Shown: piece by piece, positions 26,301 to 64,000 of the stretch
Numbering within the stretch: position 1 is the first letter of the stretch
Layout: every line of letters starts with the position of its first letter
Assembly (NCBI RefSeq): GCF_021018895.1
Contig: NC_079375.1
Location: 14,407,492-14,471,491, forward strand
Direction of reading: 5' to 3'
Source: Seriola aureovittata
Lineage: Eukaryota; Chordata; Actinopteri; Carangiformes; Carangidae
DNA: 64,000 nucleotides
The notes under the pieces: generated by a model
Told to the model about the DNA's origin: nothing
Databases searched by the model: none
The model's input: the letters and a program-made list of their open reading frames with translations, nothing else
Translations under genes and position numbers: made by a program

Positions 26301-29300
26301 TGTCGTTTTTATGACTTATTATGCCTTAGTATACCGTGACTTTTTATGCCTTATTATACTATGATGTTTTTATGACTATTTATGCCTTACTATACTATGA
26401 CTTTTTCTGCCTTAATATACTATGTCGTTTTTATGAATTTTTATGCCTTATTATACTATGTCGTTTTTATGAATTTTTATGCCTTACTATACTAGGACGT
26501 TTTTATGACTATTTATGCCTTACTATACTATGACTTTTTCTGCCTTACTATACCATGACTTTTTATGCCTTACTATACTATGACTTTTCATGCCTTACTA
26601 TACTATGATGTTTTTTTGACTATTTATGCTTAACTATACTATGACTTTTTATGCCTTACTATACTATGACTTTTTCTGCCTTAATATACTATGTCGTTTT
26701 TATGACTTTTCATGCCTTATTATACTATGACGTTTTTATGACTATTTATGTCTTACTATACTATGACATTTTCTGCCTTACTATACTATGTCGTTTTTAT
26801 GACTTTTTATGCCTTAATATACCATGACTTTTTATGCCTTACTATACTATGTCGTTTTTATGACTTTTTATGCCTTACTATACCATGAATTTTTATGCCT
26901 TATTATACTATGACTTTTTATGACTTTTCATGCCTTACTATACTATGTCGTTTTTATGACTTTTTATGCCTTACTATACTATGACGTTTTTATGACTATT
27001 TATGCCTTACTATACTATGACATTTTCTGCCTTAATATACTATGTCGTTTTTATGACTTTTTATGCTTTACTATACTATGACTTTTTATGCCATACTAAA
27101 CTATGTCGTTTTTATGACTTTTTATGCCTTAGTATACCGTGACTTTTTATGCCTTACTATACTATGACGTTTTTATGACTATTTATGCCTTACTATACTA
27201 TGACTTTTTCTGCCTTAATATACTATGTCGCTTTTATGACTTTTTATGCCTTACTGTACTATGACTTTTTATGACTTTTTATGCCTTACTATACTATGTC
27301 GTTTGTATGACTTTTTATGCCTTACTATACTATGACGTTTTTATGACTATTTATGCCTTACTATACTATGATGTTTTTTTGACTATTTATGCCTTACTTT
27401 ACTGTGACTTTTTATGCCTTACTATACTATGACTTTTTATGACTTTTCATGCCCTACTATACTATGACGTTTTTTTGACTATTTGTGCCTTACTTTACTG
27501 TGACTTTTTATGCCTTACTATACTATGACTTTTTATGACTTTTCATGCCTTACTATACTATGTCGTTTTTATGAGTTTTTATGCCTTACTATACTATGCC
27601 GTTTTTATGACTATTTATGCCTTACTATACTATGACTTTTTCTGCCTTAATATACTATGTCGTTTTTATGAATTTTTATGCCTTACTATACTATGACTTT
27701 TTATACCTTACTATACTATGACTTTTTATGCCTTACTATACTATGTCGTTTTTATGACTTTTTATGCCATAGTATACCGTGACTTTTTATGCCTTACTAT
27801 ACTATGACGTTTTTATGACTATTTATGCCTTACTATACTATGACTTTTTATACCTTACTATACTATGACTTTTTATGCCTTACTATACTATGACTTTTTC
27901 TGTCTTAATATACTATGTCGTTTTTATGATTATTTATGCCTTACTATACTATGACTTTTTATGCCTTACTATACTATGACTTTTTATGCCTTACTATACT
28001 ATGACGTTTTTATGACTATTTATGCCTTACTATACCATGACTTTTTCTGCCTTAATATACTGTCGTTTTTATGACTTTTTATGCCTTACTATACTATGAC
28101 GTTTTTATGACTATTTATGCCTTAGTATACCATGACTTTTTATGCCTTACTATACTATGACTTTTTTTTGACTTTTTATGCCTTACTAAACTATGACTTT
28201 TTATGCCTTACTATACTATGTCGTTTTTATGAATATTTATGCCTTACTATACTATGACTTTTTATACCTTACTATACTATGACTTTTCATGCCTTACTAT
28301 ACTATGACGTTTTTATGACTATTTATGTCTTACTATACTATGACATTTTCTGCCTTACTATACTATGTCGTTTTTATGACTTTTTATGCCTTAGTATACC
28401 ATGACTTTTTATGCCTTACTATACTATGACTTTTTTTTGACTTTTTATGCCTTACTAAACTATGACTTTTTATGCCTTACTATACCATGACATTTTCTGC
28501 CTTACTATACTATGTCGTTTTTATGACTTTTTATGCCTTACTATACTATGACTTTTCCTGTTTTAATATTCTATGTCGTTTTTATGATTTTTTATGCCTT
28601 AGTATACCATGACTTTTTATGCCTTACTATACTATGACTTTTTTTTTACTTTTTATGCCTTACTATACTATGACGTTTTTATGACTATTTATGCCTTACT
28701 ATACTATGACTTTTTCTGCCTTACTATACCATGACTCTTTATGACTTTTTATGCCTTACTATACTATGACGTTTTTTTGACTTTTTATGCCTTACTAAAC
28801 TATGACTTTTTATGCCTTACTATACCATGACATTTTCTGCCTTACTATACTATGTCGTTTTTATGATTTTTTATGCCTTAGTATACCATGACTTTTTATG
28901 CCTTACTATACTATGACTTTTTTTTTACTTTTTATGCCTTACTATACTATGACGTTTTTATGACTATTTATGCCTTAATATACTATGACTTTTTCTGCCT
29001 TACTATACCATGACTCTTTATGACTTTTTATGCCTTACTATACTATGACGTTTTTTTGACTATTTATGCCTTACTTTACTGTGACTTTTTATGCCTTACT
29101 ATACTATGACTTTTTATGACTTTTCATGCCTTACTATACTATGTCGTTTTTATGAGTTTTTATGCCTTACTATACTATGTCGTTTTTATGACTTTTTATG
29201 CCTTAGTATACCGTGACTTTTTATGCCTTACTATACTATGACGTTTTTATGACTATTTATGCCTTACTATACTATGACTTTTTCTGCCTTAATATACTAT

Positions 29301-32300
29301 GTCATTTATATGACTTTTTATGCCTTACTGTAATATGACTTTTCATGCCTTACTATACTATGTCGTTTTTATGACTTTTTATGCCTTACTATACCATGAC
29401 TTTTTATGCCTTATTATACTATGTCGTTTTTATGACTTTTTATGCCTTACTATACTATGTCGTTTTTATGACCATTTATGCCTTACTATACTATGACTTT
29501 TTCTGCCTTAATATACTATGTCGCTTTTATGACTTTTCATGCCTTACTATACTATGTCGTTTTTATGACTTTTTATGCCTTACTATACTATGAAGTTTTT
29601 ATGAGTATTTATGCCTTACTTTACTGTGACTTTTTATGCCTTACTATACTATGACTTTTTATGACTTTTCATGCCTTACTATACTATGTCGTTTTTATGA
29701 CTTTTTATGCCTTACTATACTATGACGTATTTATGACTATTTATGCCTTAGTATACCATGACTTTTTATGCCTTATTATACTATGTCGTTTTTATGACTT
29801 TTTATGCCTTACTATACTATGTCGTTTTTATGACCATTTATGCCTTACTATACTATGACTTTTTCTGCCTTAATATACTATGTCGCTTTTATGACTTTTC
29901 ATGCCTTACTATACTATGTCGTTTTTATGACTTTTTATGCCTTACTATACTATGAAGTTTTTATGAGTATTTATGCCTTACTTTACTGTGACTTTTTATG
30001 CCTTACTATACTATGACTTTTTATGACTTTTCATGCCTTACTATACTATGTCGTTTTTATGACTTTTTATGCCTTACTATACTGTGATGTTTTTTTGACT
30101 GTTTATGCTTTACTTTATTGTGACTTTTTATGCCTTACTATACTATGACTTTTTATGCCTTACTATACTATGTCGTTTTTATGACTTTTTATGCCTTACT
30201 ATACCATGAATTTTTATGCCTTATTATACTATGACTTTTTATGACTATTTATGCCTTACTATAATATGACTTTTTCTGCCTTAATATACTATGTCGTTTT
30301 TATGAATTTTTATGCCTTACTATACTATGACTTTTTATACCTTACTATACTATGACTTTTTCTGCCTTAATATACTATGTCGTTTTTATGACTTTTCATG
30401 CCTTATTATACTATGACGTTTTTATGACTATTTATGTCTTACTATACTATGACATTTTCTGCCTTACTATACTATGTCGTTTTTATGACTTTTTATGCCT
30501 TAGTATACCATGACTTTTTATGCCTTACTATACTATGTCGTTTTTATGACTTTTTATGCCTTACTATACCATGAATTTTTATGCCTTATTATACTATGAC
30601 TTTTTATGACTTTTCATGCCTTACTATACTATGTCGTTTTTATGACTTTTTATGCCTTACTATACTATGACTTTTTATGCCATACTAAACTATGTCGTTT
30701 TTATGACTTTTTATGCCTTACTATACTATGACTTTTTATGCCTTACTATACTATGACGTTTTTATGACTATTTATGCCTTACTATACTATGACTTTTTCT
30801 GCCTTAATATACTATGTCGTTTGTATGACTTTTTATGCCTTACTATACTATGACGTTTTTATGACTATTTATGCCTTACTATACTATGACGTTTTTTTGA
30901 CTATTTATGCCTTACTTTACTGTGACTTTTTATGCCCTACTATACTATGACTTTTTATGACTTTTCATGCCCTACTATACTATGACGTTTTTTTGACTAT
31001 TTGTGCCTTACTTTACTGTGACTTTTTATGCCCTACTATACTATGACTTTTTATGACTTTTCATGCCCTACTATACTATGACGTTTTTTTGACTATTTAT
31101 GCCTTACTTTACTGTGACTTTTTATGCCTTACTATACTATGACTTTTTATGCTTTACTTTATTATGACTTTTCATGCCTTACTATACTATGTCGTTTTTA
31201 TGCCTTACTATACTATGCCGTTTTTATGACTATTTATGCCTTACTAAACTATGAATTTTTATGCCTTACTATACTATGACTTTTTATGCCTTACTATACT
31301 ATGTCGTTTTTATGACTTTTTATGCCTTAGTATACCGTGACTTTTTATGCCTTACTATACTATGACGTTTTTATGACTATTTATGCCTTACTATACTATG
31401 ACTTTTTCTGCCTTAATATACTATGTCATTTATATGACTTTTTATGCCTTACTGTAATATGACTTTTCATGCCTTACTATACTATGTCGTTTTTATGACT
31501 TTTTATGCCTTACTATACCATGACTTTTTATGCCTTATTATACTATGTCGTTTTTATTACTTTTTATGCCTTACTATACTATGTCGTTTTTATGACTATT
31601 TATGCCTTACTATACTATGACTTTTTATGCCTTACTGTACTATGACTTTTTATGCCTTACTATACTATGTCGTTTGTATGACTTTTTATGCCTTACTATA
31701 CTATGACGTTTTTATGACTATTTATGCCTTACTATACTATGACGTTTTTTTGACTATTTATGCCTTACTTTACTGTGACTTTTTATGCCTTACTATACTA
31801 TGACTTTTTATGACTTTTCATGCCCTACTATACTATGTCGTTTTTATGACTTTTTATGCTTTACTATACGATGAATTTTTATGCCTTACTATACCATGAC
31901 TTTTTATGACTTTTCATGCCTTACTATACTATGTCGTTTTTATGAGTTTTTATGCCTTACTATACTATGCCGTTTTTATGACTATTTATGCCTTACTAAA
32001 CTATGACTTTTTATGCCTTACTATACCATGACTTTTTTTGACTTTTCATGCCTTACTATACTATGTCGTTTTTATGACTTTTTATGCCTTACTAAACCAT
32101 GATGTTTTTTTGACTATTTATGCTTTACTTTACCGTGACTTTTTATGCCTAACTATACTATGACTTTTTATGCCTTAGTATACCGTGACTTTTTATGCCT
32201 TACTATACTATGACATTTTTATGACTATTTATGCCTTACTTTACTATGACTTTTTCTGCCTTTATGTACTATGTCGTTTTTATGACTTTTTATGCCTTAC

Positions 32301-32807
32301 TATACTATGACTTTTTATGCCTTACTATACCATGACTTTTTATGACTTTTCATGCCTTACTATACTATGACGTTTTTTGACTTTCCATGCCTTACTATAC
32401 TATGACGTTATTATGCCTTACTATACTATGACATTTTTATGACTATTTATGCCTTACTATACTATGAGTTTTTATGCCTTACTTTACTATGAGTTTTTAT
32501 GCCTTACTATACTATGTCATTTTAATGACTTTTCATGCCTCAGTATATTATGATGTTTCTATGACTTTCCATGCTTTACTATACTATGATGTTTTTATGC
32601 CTTACTTTACTATGACATTTTTATGATCTTTCATGCTTTACTATACTATGTCGTTTTTATGACTTTTTATGTCTTACTATAATATGTATATTTATTTTTT
32701 TAAGCGAAACTTTACTTTCACTTTTATATGCTTTATTATAGAATGTCTCTTTTAATGCCTAATGCTAGTTTGACTTTTCATGCCTTACTATGCTATGACT
32801 TTTATAC
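14341..32807 (+). repeat. AT-rich satellite array, about 18.4 kb, 25/26- and 35/36-bp monomers
   Basis: The core monomer is ATGCCTTACTATACTATGAC followed by a T5 run (25-26 bp with an optional CG). The longer form adds ATGACTTTTT or ATGACTATTT, giving 35-36 bp. All copies lie in the same orientation, probably 500-700 in number. Variant monomers (ttctgccttaatatac, ttagtataccgtgac, tgctttactttactgtgac) recur in fixed order as higher-order units. A 97-bp trimer is clear near 21,491/21,588 and 21,983/22,080. Longer duplications of 209 bp (26,051/26,260), 362 bp (29,469/29,831) and about 330-385 bp (16,024/16,352/16,736/17,072) are also seen. Edge copies (14,341-15,500 and 32,390-32,807) are the most divergent. 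Many copies carry a CpG in TGACG or TGTCG. Confidence 0.97.
14452..14590 (+). mobile_element. Degraded tRNA-like SINE fragment within the satellite edge
   Basis: The segment interrupts the array and reads like a dispersed fish repeat: cagtgattagaactgttgct, a B-box-like ggattcgaacccc at 14500-14512, then tttctgtgtgaagtttgcat and tgcatgggttccatccgggt. It has no intact tRNA cloverleaf, so it is not called a tRNA gene. Confidence 0.55.
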
Positions 32808-32918
32808 TCCGTTAACTCGCTCGACAATATTCAAATACAATAAACAAACAGCAACCCACAGTCCATTTCACTTACATTTACATGTCACTATGCTCTTTTT
32901 GCGTCAAAACTTAAATGA

Positions 32919-33269
32919 AAATGCAATCTGTCAGTCTTTTCATCAAGGCAGGTCATTAGTTCAGATGCCACTTTACATTTGTTGCCTTTCCTGGGCAGAG
33001 GCAGCTGCTTGTTTTACCAGGGCAAAAATGAAACAAAGATCCACTGTGATATGCAATATTCACTGTTATTGGAAATTTTGTGGCTACGAGGACAAGTTCA
33101 ACAGAAATCTTTCACAGCAGTTGAACAGCTTCCCCCCACTCTTTGTGATGTCACTCACTCTAGTTGTGAACATTTGCACATACACACTAATGTTAAAATC
33201 CTGAAATTTCCAGAAATGAATGGGATTTCTATAGAGGTAGAGTTATCTCAATTTTTGTCTCACAAATAG
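32919..33269 (+). pseudogene. Possible coding fossil against the right inverted repeat
   Basis: A frame of 116 codons is open from 32919 to a TAG at 33267-33269, a few bases inside the right inverted repeat. The translation is mixed in composition (for example KIHCDMQYSLLLEILWLRG and LKFPEMNGISIEVELSQFLS) and unlike the repetitive frames of the array. It could be the C-terminal remnant of a protein of the parent element, or of a captured gene. No family is recognised. A second frame is also open across much of it, so coding origin is only a suggestion. Confidence 0.3.
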
Positions 33270-34047
33270 ATTGAATGATTACAATAAATTCAATCGTAAA
33301 GAAATGACACCAGTTATCTCTTTACAGGTTGGATGAGTAAATAAATGCGATCTATTTACAATGTATCTTCATCATCATGACAATTAAAAAAATTCCAGCA
33401 CCTGGCTTTCATTCCCAGTCTGCAACATGAATATTTACTGTACATATTAACAATTAACAATAAAATTGCAATATGTAATTTCTTAAAGCAAATACGAACA
33501 CCAATAGCCATATTAACAAAGATGGTGACCAGGTCCTGTCACTTCATATCTTACAACCGTTAACGTATTGCACGTTACTTGTCGCTGATTATTTAAGGGA
33601 AAAAACAACACATAGAAGACTACGTGCTCTTACTTTGAAAAGCGGAAATGGCGTCACCAGCAGGTGACCCAAGTCGATTTTGGTTCAGACTGGCGGAAAG
33701 TTTGTTTCAAAACTTCATGTGCGTAAAATTGAAATCCACAAGCATACAATTGAGATCCACAAATTCAAACTCTCTGTTTGAAAGTTGTAAATGTTAGGAA
33801 GATATTCACAAATGGTTTTCATTTAATGCTAAATGAATTGAATGTATTTACGGATCATTTTTTATTTGTGGAATTTGTTTGTGTATTTGGAAAATTCGTT
33901 TTATATTTGCAAGGTATTTTTGTGATTTAGCAAATTAGTTTTTTGTATTTGTGGAAGGTGTTTTATATCCAGAGTTTACACATTTACACATGGATTGTCG
34001 ATCTGCTCACACAAACAATACTGAACAAATCTACCTCCATAGTATAC
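33264..34047 (-). repeat. Right terminal inverted repeat
   Basis: It is the reverse complement partner of 13349-14187. Homology runs from gtatac at 34042-34047 inwards to about 33264, where it stops abruptly. Confidence 0.88.
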
Positions 34048-35597
34048 CAACAAAGTACAGTATGTAACTGGTATCTAGTGCTTCAACATTTTTGAGGAAG
34101 TGACAACATACATGAGAATTTGCCATTGACAAAATTTATTTCCAGTGTTTCAGGAGTCTGTGCACACCCCTCTCACAATTAGAGGAACACAGCATTGGTA
34201 CAAATGGTCCAGCTCAATGAAGTGTTTCCTCCTGCAGGGACCTCTCTCCACAGAGAAGTACCCGGCTGCCCACACCCACATAGGCCTCACGAGCAACCTC
34301 ATCTCACAATACTGTACTTAATCCTGCAATCTGATGGAAATGTAAAGCAGCTAAAACATGGCATTTGTATGTACATTTAACTTACTTATTTTACAAGGAA
34401 TATTTAAAATTCAAGTTCTGTTAAAATCAAAAAAATGAAAAACAGGAGGAGAAAAAAAAAAGTATAAAACATGTTAAGACCAGAGTGGAATGCCTAAGGA
34501 ATGGAAGCTCGGCATTTTGTTACATTACCTGTAGAATGACTGAGAGTCGACAATAAAAATGTCATTCACAGTAACATCTTCGTGTATATAAACAAAGACA
34601 ATATGGCACCCTTAACATTTCATTGTGAGGCACTTCCTATTGTGAAGAAACATGATTTTTTTCTGATGTGATTACCCATTTTCTTTTTCTTTCTCTTTGC
34701 CTAACAGATGTGTGAACCACAAACACTAAAACACAGCATAACACTTGCATCAGAGGGATGTTGTTCACTGCTCTTTAAACCACATAGCTGGGATGAATAA
34801 TAACTCTTGGTTTCCATTTGCATAACTCCAGTGTCTCCTTGTCACCCTTGTACCTTTGGAAAGGCCCCTTTGACGGCAGAGCGCTTGTAAGCAGTCCACA
34901 CACAGGCTGTACCAAAAACACAATTCAAGTACACAGAAAAATAGGGATATGTACACTTTAGAATGAAACACAAGCATCTAAAGCTTTTAGTCAGTATTAC
35001 AGCAAGCATGTCTGTACATTCTTCATTTGGTTACTGAGAGACTCACTGACTTTGAACATCATAACTTTCTTTACACAAAAATAATTCCTCTGCAATACTA
35101 AAAATCTTTTTTACTACTTCCTATTCATCCTAGAAGTCAGTTCATCCTTAAAGCCACTTAGCTAAACCTTTATAACAATCTTAACTGTGTTCACACCTTC
35201 TTGCACATACTTCACAGACTCATTGTTTCATGAGCAACAGGTCCTCTCAATCTTCAGCATAACAGGGATTTGTAGGAGGGAGGAAGTCCTCCTGCTGACC
35301 CATCCCAAAGTCATTTGTCATTAAAAAAAAAAGAAAAAAGAATGAAATTAAAAATGGTATAAACAATATTTTGTTCCATGCCTTATATGTGAGCAAGATC
35401 AACGATCCCTGTGTGCAGTAATCTTCTTTTCACAAGCACACACACCACTTACAGACACACACTCCAGACATTTTTTTTTGTGCAACATGCTCATTCACTA
35501 ACATTGGTCACACAACAGACATTACACTGACAGACTCCCACGTAAGTACACATCTCACAGATGAATAACACACACAGTCACACACGTCCAATACTTC
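34048..35597 (-). other. arhgap21: arhgap21 3' untranslated region and short intergenic gap
   Basis: From the stop codon (35598-35600) the minus strand continues as AT-rich non-coding DNA to a canonical AATAAA at 34140-34135, giving a 3'UTR of about 1.5 kb. Only some 65-90 bp then separate it from the inverted-repeat element. No other gene is seen. Confidence 0.6.
34135..34140 (-). terminator. Candidate poly(A) signal of arhgap21
   Basis: AATAAA on the minus strand (TTTATT on plus), about 1,460 bp past the stop codon and about 90 bp from the element edge. Use is unproven. Confidence 0.5.
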
Positions 35598-62878
<27,281 letters not shown>

Positions 62879-64000
62879 CTGCAAGAACAGAAGGGTGGAG
62901 GACAAATTTAAAATGAATTAGTCCTAATTTCACCTTGACACACACAAAGATATCAAATAGATTTTTGCAAAAAAAAAACAAAAAAACATTTAGCTATGAA
63001 ATCCCCCAAATGCTACAATCCAAAAACAATGTTACTAAAAGTACAACTCATTTGAAAGCCATCCCCAGTTTAGACATATCAACAGATTACCTTTTCAGTC
63101 AAGTTACTGCACATTAACACTAAGTGTCAATCAATCATTCATTAAAGTTACACATGGTTTCAAGGAGAATGAGGTTTTGAAAAACATTAGTGGCTGTCCT
63201 GTGTTTACAGTCAAGTTGTCGTATCCCATTTTCACAGCTGGAGTAGAGCATGTCAGGCTTCAGGGCTTTGGACACCCACTCCTGTGTTTACTGACTATTT
63301 ATAGCCTGACACCTTTGTGGTATCATGTGTGCAGCAACACCCTCGCTTTACTCAGATCTCCCCATATCACATTTCCTTGTCCCAGTGCAAATTTCAGGAA
63401 TGCCTCTTTTCAAACAATCTTGTATTTCCACACCGAAAAACGTATTTTTCTGCATCCTGTCTCAAACAAACCCTCCCCCTTCCCCCGAAGCATAGACTTT
63501 CCCCCACAACATGAGGAATTTGATGAGCATGCATTTGCACTATCTCTGCCTGGACAAATATGTTGAGTAAAATTTCAGAAAATCAGAGTGAATTATCTGC
63601 ACAATAACATGAGTAACATAATAACATAAGTATTTATACGAGGTTTGTCTACTTGTGTAGGTAAAAATTCTGCATATCAGAATTGTGTTTTAAACAAAAG
63701 AGAAATAAATAAATCTGAACAGCTTGTTTACTTGGTCCAGCTGTTGAAGGGAGTAGTGAAAGAGCCAAACCATATTTCAAAGAACAAACATAAGCAACAG
63801 TTTGTCCACACCAACTTAAAACCACCACCATCCCATTCAACTGCTTAGAGTATTTCACAGTATGAACATACAGCCTTGTACTCAATGGCTCATTAGAAAT
63901 ATATTGTGTGCCTGGAGGTGTGTACCAAGTCAAAGCATGTTTCACTGTGCTCTTTGTAGAATCTTTTGCCGCTTCTCTGCAACCAAGCTTCTCTGCTTTT
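62879..64000 (-). other. arhgap21 upstream intron sequence
   Basis: No first coding exon or promoter could be recognised. The N-terminal exon(s) are expected beyond the window. Confidence 0.5.

Larger units (their letters stand above)
13349..34047. mobile_element. Giant terminal-inverted-repeat element with internal satellite (20.7 kb)
   Basis: The two edges are long inverted copies: 13349-about 14187 and about 33264-34047. Both outer tips read gtatactatggaggtagatt inwards. Just inside lie a short unique segment (14,188-14,340) on the left and another (32,808-33,263) on the right. All the rest is one tandem array. The tip hexamer GTATAC is a palindrome present at both ends, so the target duplication could be TA, TATA or GTATAC and the superfamily cannot be fixed. 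No intact transposase gene is visible, so this would be a non-autonomous element whose central array expanded after or before insertion. An alternative is two separate inverted insertions flanking a satellite. That is less economical, because both outer tips end at the same word and both inner edges stop at the same homologous point. Confidence 0.75.

Noticed and set aside
14341..32807. Many plus-strand open frames of 60-90 codons (MTFYALLYYDVF-type repeats)
   Set aside because: They arise because the 36-bp monomer is a multiple of three. They break wherever a 25/26-bp monomer occurs, and there is no gene structure.
14341..32807. CRISPR-like array of repeats and spacers
   Set aside because: There are no constant repeats with unique spacers, and the setting is a vertebrate genome. 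It is a head-to-tail satellite.

Overview
The window is nuclear DNA from a vertebrate, most likely a percomorph-type teleost. It holds two intron-rich animal genes with fairly short introns, and the introns carry decayed DNA transposons of fish type (Tc1/mariner, hAT-like and other MITE-like copies). All exons were placed by eye from splice signals, unbroken reading phase and recalled protein families. No search was run.

Layout. (1) 1-about 13,310, plus strand: the 3' part of a DPP6 gene. Nineteen coding exons give 605 codons plus a stop, from within the beta-propeller to the C-terminus, followed by a 3'UTR of about 1.2 kb. The transmembrane and cytoplasmic N-terminus lies upstream of the window. 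(2) 13,349-34,047: a 20.7 kb block bounded by long, diverged inverted repeats (about 839 and 784 bp). Its inside is almost entirely one AT-rich tandem array (about 14,341-32,807) of 25-36 bp monomers, arranged in local higher-order repeats. A degraded tRNA-like SINE fragment sits in the left edge. A short, possibly once-coding segment lies against the right inverted repeat. (3) about 34,110-64,000, minus strand: an ARHGAP21 gene without its first coding exon(s). Twenty-two coding exons give 1,789 codons plus a stop, covering PDZ, PH and RhoGAP domains and a long C-terminal tail.

The two genes converge on the block. A minus-strand poly(A) signal for arhgap21 ends about 90 bp from its right edge, and the dpp6 3' end probably lies within about 50-100 bp of its left edge. 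The large element therefore appears to have inserted between two closely spaced gene ends without breaking either gene. The genes have no known joint pathway. DPP6 is a catalytically dead peptidase-family protein that modulates Kv4 potassium channels, and ARHGAP21 is a GTPase-activating protein for RhoA/Cdc42 that acts at Golgi and cell junctions.

The most novel object is the inverted-repeat element with its giant internal satellite. Other points of note are a GC-AG intron and a (TG)59 tract beside a splice acceptor in dpp6, an alanine at the former catalytic serine of DPP6, and two microexons and two tandem-AG acceptors in arhgap21.
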